Part shown: positions 54,715-64,000 of the stretch, piece by piece
Position numbering within the stretch: the stretch's first letter is position 1
How the letters are laid out: each line of letters begins with the position of its first letter
Assembly: GCF_024868665.1 (NCBI RefSeq)
Contig: NC_079890.1
Span: forward strand, 5,494,747-5,558,746
Length of the DNA stretch: 64,000 bases
Reading direction: 5' to 3'
From: Triplophysa rosa
Taxonomy: Eukaryota > Chordata > Actinopteri > Cypriniformes > Nemacheilidae
Made by a program: the position numbers and the translations under genes
The notes under the pieces: model-generated
Database searches by the model: none
Told to the model about the DNA's origin: nothing
The model's input: only the letters and a program-made list of their open reading frames with translations

Positions 54715-55247
54715 GCGGGTAGCCGGGTTGCCCAGAGGCCAGTGAAGGATTAATTAAGTGCTCTTTAGAAAGAGGGCTTGACTTTCAGTCTATTACAGAT
54801 GCTCCTTTCCAGCAACAGATCCAATAACTCAATAATCATGCACACGCAGACACAAAGCCCCGCGGTTAAGCCCCCTGTGGGTGAGTGGAGGGCAACACTT
54901 GGTGCACACGCACTGGGAACAGAAGTGAGTCGATATCCTGAGTGGATATCAGTAACAGTACAGTGACACCGCATATTAAAACCCTCTGCTAACTCTCCTT
55001 AATCAAAGATGCTGCTTTCATTTACTCCCACCAACTCGTCTGTTTTGGCTGTATTCATTGCAGGTGGAAATTTTGGTTTCTCATGAGATCTTGGTTTCAA
55101 AGATGTCAAACATATATTTTTAAATATTTGCACCAGCATATTTCTTAATTAGGCATTAAAAACAAGGCCTGACATGTTTAAAAGGTATTAATTTCAAAAC
55201 TGTCAATTAAACATGTTTTTGAACAATTTTCTCAAAAACAAGACCTT

Positions 55248-55610
55248 AAAGCAACACTTTGTAGTTTTTCGACCTTAAAATAATGTCTCTTAATTATTTC
55301 AGTGGTAGAACAACTCTTAACTGGACAAATTCTACTGATGCGGCTACAACCACACTTTGTAAGTTTTGTGTTCGGGTCGCTACACACAGACCCACCATCC
55401 CCTGCCTGCGGAAGAGTGCGACATGGTTTCCAAACAACGTTTCTGCATTCGACGGTTCCATCAGCTTAGTAAACAAATTCACGTGTATTGCGCTGCCCAC
55501 GGGGAAGCTTATACAGCGATGTTATTTACAACACTCATAACAGACAATTGCGCTTATCAACCACATTGGGGGAACCGTGAGCAAAAGTTCTATTTTTTAT
55601 ATAAAAGTTC
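55248..55610. repeat. Left part of a TTAAAGCAACACTTTGTAG repeat
   Basis: It starts at a TTAA with AAAGCAACACTTTGTAGTTT and TCGACCTTAAAATAATGTCTC, then ATTTCAGTGG. This is the left end of a common teleost TTAA-flanked repeat. The right end is not preserved before the next repeat begins near 55612. Confidence 0.5.
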
Positions 55611-55611
55611 A

Positions 55612-57025
55612 TTTTACCCGGGGTTATGAAACCCTGCTCTGAAGCAGGGTAAGCACCGCTTTGCAGGGTTAACCCTGCATTGCAGTACCAATGTGTGCAG
55701 TGTGAAACGAAGCGGGGGTAGAATGATACGAACAGACGTTTAGCAACGAACACCCAATCAAAAACTGAACAGTGCTTACCTCATTTCACAAGCAGTGTTC
55801 AGACACAGAAACTCTGTAAGTAACGTCTTAGGAGGCTTAAAACAGCCAAAAAGGATATGCGAGGTGTCATCTTCTCCTGGATTCAGAACAACGAGGTATT
55901 CGGTTATTTAAAGGGACATCGCACTATTTTTATTCAGTCAGTTTGACGCTGCAGTTTTTATCCAATCATGGCTGTTGACACCGCAAATATGCAAATAAGA
56001 ATGTTAATCCAGGGTTCAGTGATGTACAGTGTGAAACAGGGCTGGGTGGAATGACGGAATATTTCGTTACCGCGGAATAAAATGTCAACCGTAAGAGATT
56101 TTTCTATTCCGTGTATTCCGCGGAATGTAAATAAGTAGGCGTGGTTAACTCGGCTCTCTGCAAATTAGGCGCTAGTCTGAAAAAAACTAATGAATTTATC
56201 CACCCGTAACAAAATGAACGTATCAAACATTCTTTTGACCTTCTTTCAGTCTGTAGTTTAGTGATCTGCTCCAGTCCGGCGCGTTCTCTCTCACCCGTAG
56301 TGCTCGTGCAGGGATCTGCGCCAGCATTTAAAAAAGCTCATTCTCAACACGTATTTCAGAAGTCAGGTTGTTTTGAAAAGCTGTTAATAGTTTTATCAAA
56401 TTTAACTTCAGGCGAGCCAAGGTGAAACTTGCATTGAAATGCACGATGATGCTCGCGAGCGCGTGAGCGATTTGATGTGACGCGCTTCTACCTCCAGTTT
56501 TGGGAGACGCGTGAGGAGTCACCAGAGACAGGCAGTGCAAAAACAAGCCTACAGCGATAAAGACCTACAGTACAGACCCCATGAACACCAGTTTATAACA
56601 CTAGTCATATACTGTACTCTCATTGTTTGTGCATATTCATACTTTATTGTTATATATGTTGTCTATCTTCCTACTGTGTATAGCCAGAAGATAAATATGA
56701 AAAAATAATATATCTGATTATCAGAACTTAATTTGATATCTTTAGTAAATTTTCATAACTTGCCTACATTTGAACTATGGTGAGCATTTAAATGAACTGT
56801 AATAAATAAATTAGTTAAATCAATCTAAGAAAAATGAGGTATAAAATATAGAATTATAATGGGAGATTGTTTCGTGAAATATATTGTTACCCTGAAATAA
56901 AATTACTCATTCCGTGAAATAGATTTTTGGCCATTCCGCCCACCTCTAGTGTGAAACATCATTATCTCTTAACCCCTGGTAAATTATAAACGGTGTGAAA
57001 CAGATAACCCAGGATTCTGTTTAGG
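55612..57025. mobile_element. Host repeat interrupted by a hAT element
   Basis: ACCCGGGGTTATGAAACCCT with an inverted AACCCTG/CAGGGTT cluster forms the left part. AATCCAGGGTTCAGTG and ATAACCCAGGATTCTG form the right part, with CAGTGTGAAAC phrases repeated along it. A 912 bp hAT-type unit (56037-56948) divides it. The outer element's exact ends and class are not clear. Confidence 0.5.
56037..56948. mobile_element. Non-autonomous hAT element (912 bp), nested, 8 bp target duplication
   Basis: The left end CAGGGCTGGGTGGAATG and the complement of the right end, TAGAGGTGGGCGGAATGG, are similar hAT-type termini. Identical GTGTGAAA 8-mers flank it (56029-56036 and 56949-56956). The interior has repeated ATTCCGCGGAATG/CGGAAT palindromes near the left end and ATTCCGTGAAATA near the right. 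No transposase motif is seen in its short ORFs. Confidence 0.85.
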
Positions 57026-57559
57026 GTTAATGATTTCAAGTGTTTAGAAGGTACTGGCAGATGTGTTACTTCAAACAAAATGAAGCTTAATGTAAAGGTG
57101 TTTTACATTTTTACAAAAATGTTGCAGAGAATGGAAACATCAGTCATGGACGCTTCTTTTTTTTCAAAATTTCTTCATATTTATTATACATGATTATTCT
57201 GTTTATTCTTTTATTATTATTATTCATTTGAGAACATCTATTAGAAAATAAAATATTTTTTTTAGAATATGTGAATCTTGCTCTGTTCAAAGGAGACATC
57301 AGATGAAAACCCCACCTTTTCTGTGTTTAAGTGCTATAATCGTGTCCCCGGGGCATCTAGCAACCCAGAAAACGTGAAAAATAAGAACCCAGTAAGTTTG
57401 TTTTGGTGTGCCTTTCCCTGCAAGCATGTGAGAAATCGAGCCGTTCAAATTTCGCACCGATTGTGATGTGCAAAGCGGATTTTATTATAATATTACTGCC
57501 CCTTAATCTACACAGTTTCACCCACTGCGCTCTGCCATTGTTGTTTTCACAGGCGACAG
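57026..57559. other. Repeat-like intergenic sequence
   Basis: The phrase GTTCAAAGGAGACATCAGATGAAAACCCC and TTACTGCCCCTTAATCTACAC look like teleost dispersed-repeat sequence. No gene is supported. The ORF at 57278-57466 has no known features. Confidence 0.35.
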
Positions 57560-57830
57560 CGGTTACGTGACGCCATGGCTAAAGTTCGTGGACAACATGC
57601 AATGTAGTCGCTGCACAGAGTCCAAACCTAGGAAGAGACAGGAGTTAATTTATTTTATTTTTAGTGGAAATCCATCAGAAACCATAAGTAAAAACCTGCT
57701 TGTTTGCGCGAATCACTTCAAACCGGAGTGCTTTTTCAACCTGGGACAGTACAAGCAGGATTAGCTTCAAAGTTGTTCCTCAAGAGGGATCGAGACCAAC
57801 TGAACGAGACAAAACTGCCGATGTCAGTAA
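57560..57830 (+). pseudogene. THAP-type zinc finger fragment, frameshifted
   Basis: The frame 57567-57764 has CSRC near the start and VCANHFKPECFFNLGQY at the end, giving the C2-CH pattern of THAP DNA-binding fingers (compare the general CSxHF-x3-CF signature). It stops at 57764. Shifting frame restores AGLASKLFLKRDRDQLNETK, which continues the family pattern, so a frameshift is present. THAP fingers occur in P-element/Kolobok-type transposases and in host regulators derived from them. A transposon relic is likelier here. Confidence 0.5.
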
Positions 57831-58330
57831 TATTTATCAACAGCCTGAATTGACGTAAATGTACCGTATATATAGGAGGATAACGTTAGCATATGATAGC
57901 GAAGGGAGCTAAGTCAGTCACGGGTTAAATAGAACATTCAAAGCCAGTGTTAAACTTACTGTATATAAGTGCAGATGGACACATGGAGTTTAGCTGTATG
58001 AATGTTAATACATTATGTGCGTTAATATGTTTAGCTGCGGCAAGCTGTTTGTTTTGCTAATGAACAAGGGCGAACACTGGGGTTAGTTTCGTTTTAAACG
58101 TCGCAAATCATTCGTGTTTAGGCTGAAAAATCTGTCACAGCAAACTAGCTCTCACGTTGTGTGTGTAACGTTATAACTTGTCAATGACAAACGCTAAAAT
58201 CCATGTAATTCCGCTGAGATCTGCAGTGGATTCCGTTGATTTTAGGTAAGCATACACGCACAACATTAGGATGCGCTGTTTGCTGTGACTGATTTTTTTG
58301 TCTCCGGATGAATGATTTGAGACGTTTAAG

Positions 58331-58669
58331 ATGAAACTAACTGCAGAGAAATTCAGGAAATATCATTTACCATTGATATCAAATATCAGTGGTCATTTGG
58401 CTAAACCATTGCCTCTGCACGTATGTTGTGTTGACACGCCGGACAGAAGGGGGGTGGGGTTCGCTGTAACTCATTATCAGTTAAAGAGACATGCACCAAA
58501 ACGGGTTCTTGTGAGCATAGCTGTTTTTGACGAGGCAAGAAGGGTTTTGTTTACACAGCCATTGAGTGTTTTTAAGCAAAATATGACATTTCATGAAGAC
58601 CCTAATAAATCATACCATCTTGTTGAAAGTGCTCGTCTGAGGAGACCTTTAAGTTACAACACTTCATAA
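58331..58669 (+). other. Unassigned ORF of 112 residues
   Basis: The ORF starts MKLTAEKFRKYHLPLI and contains HVCCVDTPDRRGVGFAVTHY, KRVLVSIAVFDEARRVLFTQ and YHLVESARLRRPLSY. Composition is protein-like, with balanced charges and little repetition. No upstream or downstream exon is evident, and I do not recognise the family. It might be part of a DNA transposon together with the THAP-like piece 500 bp upstream, or a chance ORF. Confidence 0.3.
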
Positions 58670-59046
58670 ACGACATTTTCAGCAACAAAAACGAAAATAA
58701 TTAATTCCCATGTTAAAATTATTCTTTGTGCAAGGTAAAGAACACGGATATCTTTATTATGATCATTTTGTTACTAAATTAATTGTTTTATATTTAAAAT
58801 CATTACTGCCATGTTTCAATGGTTTCGTGAGAATGACCCAGGTGCAACAATGAATCAGAGAATCTGGCTGCTCATGGTTTAAAGTTAACTGTTGACATTT
58901 TCATTGTAGGTTCCAATCTTGAATAATAAGACCGTTTTATGACACAGATTTTGCAAGGTAACTTCTATGGTACATTTGTGACATCCAAACTTTTGCATGT
59001 TTTATATAATTCATAGTGTATATTTCTGCCTTTAATGTTACCTCTT

Positions 59047-59454
59047 TCACCCCGTAATGATTTTAGTTATCTCCCTTTTAGCATTCAGACAGAGGTTGTG
59101 CAATCTGCTCCAGTCTATAAACGCAGAAAGCGTTAGTAAGTGCAGAACAGCTTCGTACTGATTGTTACATCTCAATAATTCAATCTCATGCTTGGCTCGT
59201 CTGTTCCAGTGGAGCTGAGCTGTCTGGCTCTCAGGATTGGACCATAGGGGATTAGTTAGATAAGTGCCAGGGGGATTTGAACCAATGAACTTCTGTTTGC
59301 CACCTTCAGTGATTTTTTTATTACGGTTTGATAGAGTTAAAAAAAGACTCTGTACTAAATCTCGCTTTCTAAGATTTAAAGATAATTTTCTACGCTGTAA
59401 ATGATGATAGAGCTGGATAAAGAAGGACGCGGTCACCTGACACGTCTTCACCAC
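59047..59454 (-). other. Unassigned ORF of 135 residues
   Basis: The ORF reads MVKTCQVTASFFIQLYHHLQ, RRKLSLNLRKRDLVQSLFLT, then WSNPESQTAQLHWNRRAKHE and LSAFIDWSRLHNLCLNAKRE. It is Arg/Lys- and Leu-rich and low in repeats, and is one of the longest non-repeat ORFs on its strand. No signal or family motif is recognised. It could be an old transposon fragment. Confidence 0.3.
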
Positions 59455-59519
59455 AAAATTTCAAATGCTATTAGATTATTAATGATAATCTTAAACTATA
59501 ATTTACCTTATTAGTAAGT

Positions 59520-60056
59520 TTATTTAGCCTTGTGCAAGCTCTCTGGAGCTTGTGCAGAGGCAGCAGCTTTTGCCAGAGGGGAACTGGAATCCCCTGGTTG
59601 GGCCTGGGTTCTCCTGAGGTTTTTTTTCTCGATTAGAGTTTTGGGTTCCTTGCCACCATTTGCATACTGTTTTTTGCACTATTTGCCTGGCCGGGGGGGC
59701 TTCTTTAGAATTTTAAAGTTTTACTTAATTAATATTGCATATAGGAATTTATAGTCTGTTATATTTGACCTGTGCTTCTCTCTCCTTTATCTTAAATGTG
59801 TGCTCTCACTGAGCGTGTGTGTACGTGTGTGTGTGTGCGTGCGCGTGCGCGTCTATGTGTGTTAGTACGTGTGCATATTGTGTGTGTGGAGTGTTTTGTA
59901 TGTGGGTATGTCTGTCTTCTGTGTTTTCACATTTTTCTTGTTTTTGCAGGTACAACTTTAATTGTTTTGCTTATAGTCAATATGTCTTATGTACAGCTGC
60001 TTTGTAACAATGAAAATTGTAAAAAGCGCTATATAAATAAAGTTGAGTTGAGTAAA
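59520..60056 (+). mobile_element. Non-LTR element 3' UTR/tail with TTGAG repeats
   Basis: The sequence from GCTCTCTGGAGCTTGTGCAG through GTACAGCTGCTTTGTAACAATGAAAA and AAAAAGCGCTATATAAATAAAGTTGAGTTGAG is a familiar teleost LINE 3' end finishing in short TTGAG repeats. A (GT)n-rich part lies at 59813-59880. The ORFs here (59796-60083 and others) are repeat-derived. Confidence 0.6.
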
Positions 60057-60099
60057 TTGTACAATTCAGCAATGTTGCTATGAAATAAATAGCTATTTA

Positions 60100-60640
60100 T
60101 GTCATGGCTCTGCCTCTATTAGTCATGTTTTTCTTGGTCCTGTGGCAGAGCAATGGCAAGGCCTTTGGTTATGTGTGGAGAGAAACATATTATTGTCTTT
60201 TTGACAATAATATGCGTTCTCTCCAGTGTCTCGTCATTGGCCCCGCCCCTCTCGTTTCCTGTATTGTTTCCCGGCCGTGTCTGATTACCCTCACCTGCCC
60301 TGTGTTGTTATCCTTCGTTTGTCTTCCCTATAAATGCCCTCATATTTCTTTGTCCTGTGCTCGTGGATTGTACTGTGTACGTTTGTTGTGCTTACCGTAT
60401 TTATGTCTTCCTTACGCTCCATGTGCGCTGTGTCCTGTGTTCCGTGTGAGTCCCCTGTCTTAGTAAGTGTTTAGTTTAGTCTTTGTCAAGTATTGTCTAG
60501 TTTAGTGTTAGTTAGTCTAGGTCCTGTTGTTCGTTTATTATTGTGTTACCTTTTCGTTTACCCCCTCGTGGGTGTTTTGTTTCTGTTTTTGTTATAAACT
60601 CTTGTTTGTTAACCCCGTCATTGCCTGCCTGCTAAAATTC
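60100..60640 (+). mobile_element. LTR-like copy related to 52943-53453
   Basis: It starts TGTCATGGCTCTGCC, and further in shares the order GTGGAGAG, GGCCCCGCCC, CTCACCTGCC, CTATAAATGCCCT (TATA, 60328-60336), CCCCCTCGTGGGT and GTTAACCCCGTC with the minus-strand solo LTR. The far end (CATGACA) is missing, so this copy is truncated or diverged. A local hairpin CATATTATTGTC/GACAATAATATG lies at 60188-60216. Confidence 0.65.
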
Positions 60641-60978
60641 TAACCCTTTGTAATAATTGTATTTGCCTTCTTTGGCTCTGTTCTCTTTTCATTGCCCTTA
60701 ATGCATGAAAACAAACAAACCGTTGCCATGTTAAGCAAAATAACTGCAATTTTTATGCTACATAATGATTATAAATCTAATGGTTATGCTCCGCAGGTCC
60801 CTTTTCCCTTTTATTTATTTACTTACATTTCCTGGTTCCGGCGTTCCTACAAAAGTCATTTCTAAAAACATACACATGTGTTGGGATGGAAGGCAAATAA
60901 GACAGTCAAACAGACCCAACTATAACCATTTTGTTGATGTTTGGTTAGGAGTGGTCTCACATTATAAACTTTGTTTGG

Positions 60979-61501
60979 TTAAAGGTGCAGTTTGTAACAA
61001 TTTTGCAGTAAAATATCCCAAAACCACTAAGCTAGTGTTATATATTTTGTTCAGCTGAGTACTTACAATATCTCAAATGTTTCCAACGACTTGTAAATGG
61101 TGAGAAAATCGCCATTCTAAACAGTGACACGGGGCTGTGCAGCCGCCTGTCAATGGCGTCATATCCGGGTTACCCTTTGTTACCGCCTTTCATAACGTAG
61201 AAACCGCATGACAACAGTGTCGTGGACAAATGCGGAAGTAGTGTCTAGCATCTAGCAAGCCACTCACTTGTTTCGAGCAGTCACTTATTTATGGACCACA
61301 ATTATTCGCAACAATTATAAAGCTTTACTTCATCTTCTAATATGATTTCTCGTTCCCATCTTATTGATGGCCATCAGCGGTGGAGTTGAAGACAACAGAT
61401 CCCATCATTCCATGTGCCTTCACAGCGTCATCAAGCTATGGCATTGTTGTTGTTTTGACCGTGCGCCCTCTAGCGGCGGTCTTTACAAACTGCACCTTTA
61501 A
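60979..61501. mobile_element. TTAA-type MITE, copy B (523 bp)
   Basis: It starts TTAAAGGTGCAGTTTGTAAC and ends CTTTACAAACTGCACCTTTAA, nearly exact inverted ends flanked by TTAA on both sides. Internally it carries CCACTAAGCTAGTGTTATAT and GCGCCCTCTAGCGGC. It is the better-preserved relative of the intron 12 copy. No coding capacity. Confidence 0.85.
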
Positions 61502-61802
61502 TAGGAGTTTGCTGTGGTTTTAGAAGGTTTGCCTTAAAACAATGCCTTCAAATTTTTGTGTTTGACTATGTCTCATTTAGTTACACAATTGCAACAATAG
61601 ACTCAGTCACAAATGGCACACACAATATCTGGCTATAGATCTTCTGAAGCATGTTGGACACACAGAAAAATATAATTAAAATCGCAGGCTCCAATCATGT
61701 TTTCACCTATTGCTAAACCTTTCAAACAATAGTATTAAATAACTTTTTGAATTATTCATTTGAAACAGACCGACATTATGTGTGATCCATTGATATAGCT
61801 AG

Positions 61803-62475
61803 GGCTGTCACGATTATGGAATTTGGCGATTAATTGGCATAGTAAATCATTGCGATTATGATGATTAATTGTCTGTTGTAAGGCTTTGGCGATTATGGCG
61901 ATTAATTGTCTGTTTTAGAGCTTTGACATGTAATTCTCATACATTTTTGATTCAGCTTTGAAACGACCATATTGTTCTGAATATAAAAAAAAGGTTTTTT
62001 TGGAAATACATTGGAAAATATTGATTTATCATATGGTTTAGGCTTTTACCTGTCAATAATACAACCGCCAAATACTTGTAAATTAAGTAAATTGATCAGG
62101 AGTGAAGCCACCATTGATATGCTATCAGTTATAGAAATGCTTCTAGTCTGTTTTTTTTCTCACAAGACTACAATAAAATTTTACTTCTATGTTAATGAAA
62201 TTTTGGTAGACTGGTTTTCACACCGAGATTAGCTTAGATAATATTAAATTGTACTGCAGGTTATTTTTATGGTATATGCTTTAGTTTTTATTGTGTTGTG
62301 GTGGTACATTTTACAAGTATTACAATGCTTTAGTTACAATAAATACACTAAAATATGTAATATGCAGGCACTACAGCTCCCCCTAGTGTCTTCTATGGAG
62401 ATGTGCAATAATTGCGATGATCTGAAACCATCGCGATGAGGCCAAAGGTGAAGGCTTTCCGTGTCGCCCATCACT
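61803..62475 (+). mobile_element. hAT-like repeat with TAGGGCTGTCACGATTA left end
   Basis: The left end TAGGGCTGTCACGATTATGG starts near 61806. Repeated GGCGATTAATTGTCTGTT phrases follow. The 3' part, ATTGCGATGATCTGAAACCA and TCGCGATGAGGCCAAAGG, is characteristic of the same teleost repeat. The matching GACAGCCCTA right end is missing, so it is truncated on the right. Confidence 0.6.
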
Positions 62476-63699
62476 GTAAATACAGCAGTCGTTTACACTG
62501 ATGCTAAGCTACAGTCAAAGCTATTGGCCATTAAAACGAGTGATTTCTTCGATAATTTCTCAACGGTTCTCAATAAGTCTGTATGGAAAACACTTGGTAT
62601 CTACTTGTTAAATAGTTGTTGGGTTTTTTCTTTAAAGGTTTTATTAGACAGTATTACTATGAGCTGTTTTATTGCTGTCAAACAGTAAATCTCCCTTTAC
62701 TAACTTCATGTAATTATGTAAAATTTTTAAATGTAACAGAAGCTTTGCAGATAGTTACATAAGACACATAAATAAATAAACAATTGCTTTTTTATTACAG
62801 ACCAACTATTTTGGGTAGTAAGTGGTTTTGGAGCACCCTAGTGGCCACTTTTGGAAATGCCATGATAGAAGAGACGCAACTTTTGTTTTACCATCAAAAA
62901 ATATATTGATAAAAAACCAGTATATCGATAATGGCTATCGGCTAAAATGACTTAAAAAAATCAGCATATCGGATATCGGCAAAAATTCAATATCGTGCAT
63001 CACATGGTCTTTAAAAACAACAATTTGTGAGTAGTGTGAAGTTTGTAGCAGATACTTTGTACTGTCACACTGTATGATGAAGTGTAAATGATTAGACACA
63101 CACATGTTAAATTTGTCCCTGTCTAAACTAAAGTTCTAAAAATCAAGAACAGGAGCAAGCATCCTGCTTAAATGAGGAATTAGTGTACTGAACTAAAAAG
63201 AAGTCTGTGCATCTAATATTCTCTTCTCTGAGGGGAATTTGGGACAACTGACATTTTCTCTGAAGGAGTTTAGGGTTGGGGGGTTGGGAGTCCAGTCACG
63301 GGCATCATAACAAATGTGTTTGGCTGTAATGACAAATCCTGACCGTCCACCACCAGTGTAAAGTGTTAAGCCTTAATAAACAAGAAAGCATCTTAACCCT
63401 TAAAAGAGGTCCTTAGGTCCAAAATTGTTAGGAGTGTGGATGAGGCCTTTTAAGAGGCTTAAGAGTTTCTTTAGCAGCAAAGAAAATGAACAAAACGCGT
63501 AGAGGGAGAAGAAATGCATTGCACACAATGTGAGTTAATACGACACAACACATTAGACCATGTTTGTGACCGATCTTATTAGAGACACGCTAACATCTCA
63601 GACACAGTATATGAGGAATCGCTATATTTACTACATTATAATAATGTAGTAATAATAATAAATATTTATTAATGTATCAGGAAAAAAATGCAGCTATGC
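62476..63699. other. Intergenic sequence with one repeat scrap
   Basis: The scrap at 62890-63005 (ATCGATAATGGCTATCGGCT, ATCGTGCATCAC) is dispersed-repeat sequence. Nothing else is recognised. Confidence 0.4.
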
Positions 63700-63719
63700 A
63701 GCAGAGATGATTTGGGTCT

Positions 63720-64000
63720 GTTACAGAATCAGAATTCGCTTTATTGGCCAAGTGTGTGCAAACACAAAAGAAATTTGTTGTGGTTTTTTGAGCACTTGAT
63801 ACATACAAATATACGTGACATGAAAAAAACTGGAAGAACAATTAGTAAGTATAAATAAGTAAAACTAGAGGTAATACTACTACTACTAATAATGTTGTAT
63901 AAAATTTGAAACAGGGGATTTATGTACAGATTTGTGCATTTACAGTATATGCAGTTGTATAAATAAAATATGCATATGTATTTACATAATACTTAAGAGA
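63720..64000 (+). repeat. Start of a teleost dispersed repeat running off the window
   Basis: ACAGAATCAGAATTCGCTTT, ATTGGCCAAGTGTGTGCAAA and CACAAAAGAAATTTGTTGTGG are a familiar repeat opening in fish genomes. It continues to the right edge, so its full size is unknown. Confidence 0.5.

Overview
The window is vertebrate nuclear DNA, most likely from a cypriniform teleost. It is AT-rich and intron-containing. It is dense in repeat types typical of fish: DIRS and Ty3/gypsy retroelements, Tc1/mariner and hAT DNA transposons, TTAA-flanked MITEs, and long (CA)n and (GA)n arrays. The host assignment rests on this repeat content and on the one host gene, not on any database comparison.

Host gene. 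One complete gene runs left to right from 3179 to 35365. It is a sarcomeric alpha-actinin, best called actn3, and I could trace all 21 coding exons. Every intron is GT-AG, reading phase is continuous, and the exons sum to 2697 nt (898 residues plus stop). Exon 1 (3179-3316) is separated from exon 2 (21765) by an 18.4 kb intron full of transposable elements. Exons 3-6, 7-11 and 15-21 form tight clusters. The product has an N-terminal actin-binding pair of CH domains, four spectrin repeats and a C-terminal calmodulin-like domain whose EF-hand loops lack key calcium ligands, as expected for a Z-disc alpha-actinin.

Intron 1 (3317-21764) holds a palindromic (GA)n/(CT)n pair, two LINE remnants (6330-7350 minus, 8143-8560 plus), small MITEs, a tRNA-headed SINE-like unit, a truncated minus-strand Ty3/gypsy element with one LTR (about 17150-21244), and a 280 bp hAT MITE with an 8 bp target duplication. 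Intron 2 holds a 1 kb non-autonomous hAT element, also with an exact 8 bp duplication. Introns 6, 12 and 15 carry palindromic MITEs.

Downstream of actn3 (35.4-64 kb) I see no convincing host gene. The region holds a (CA)n array, MITE clusters, a GC-richer stretch near 41.6-42.0 kb that could be a first exon or promoter of another gene, a decayed DIRS retrotransposon (about 45.86-50.11 kb), an apparently intact DD36E Tc1/mariner element with an open 346-residue transposase (50688-51908), a solo LTR with a 5 bp target duplication (52943-53453), a second related LTR copy (about 60100), a hAT-type element nested inside another repeat (56037-56948), THAP-like coding debris, and several unassigned ORFs.

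I found no unmistakably new biological system. The most notable items are the intact DD36E transposon, the set of insertions dated relative to one another by nesting and target duplications, and the codon in actn3 that corresponds to the human R577X site.
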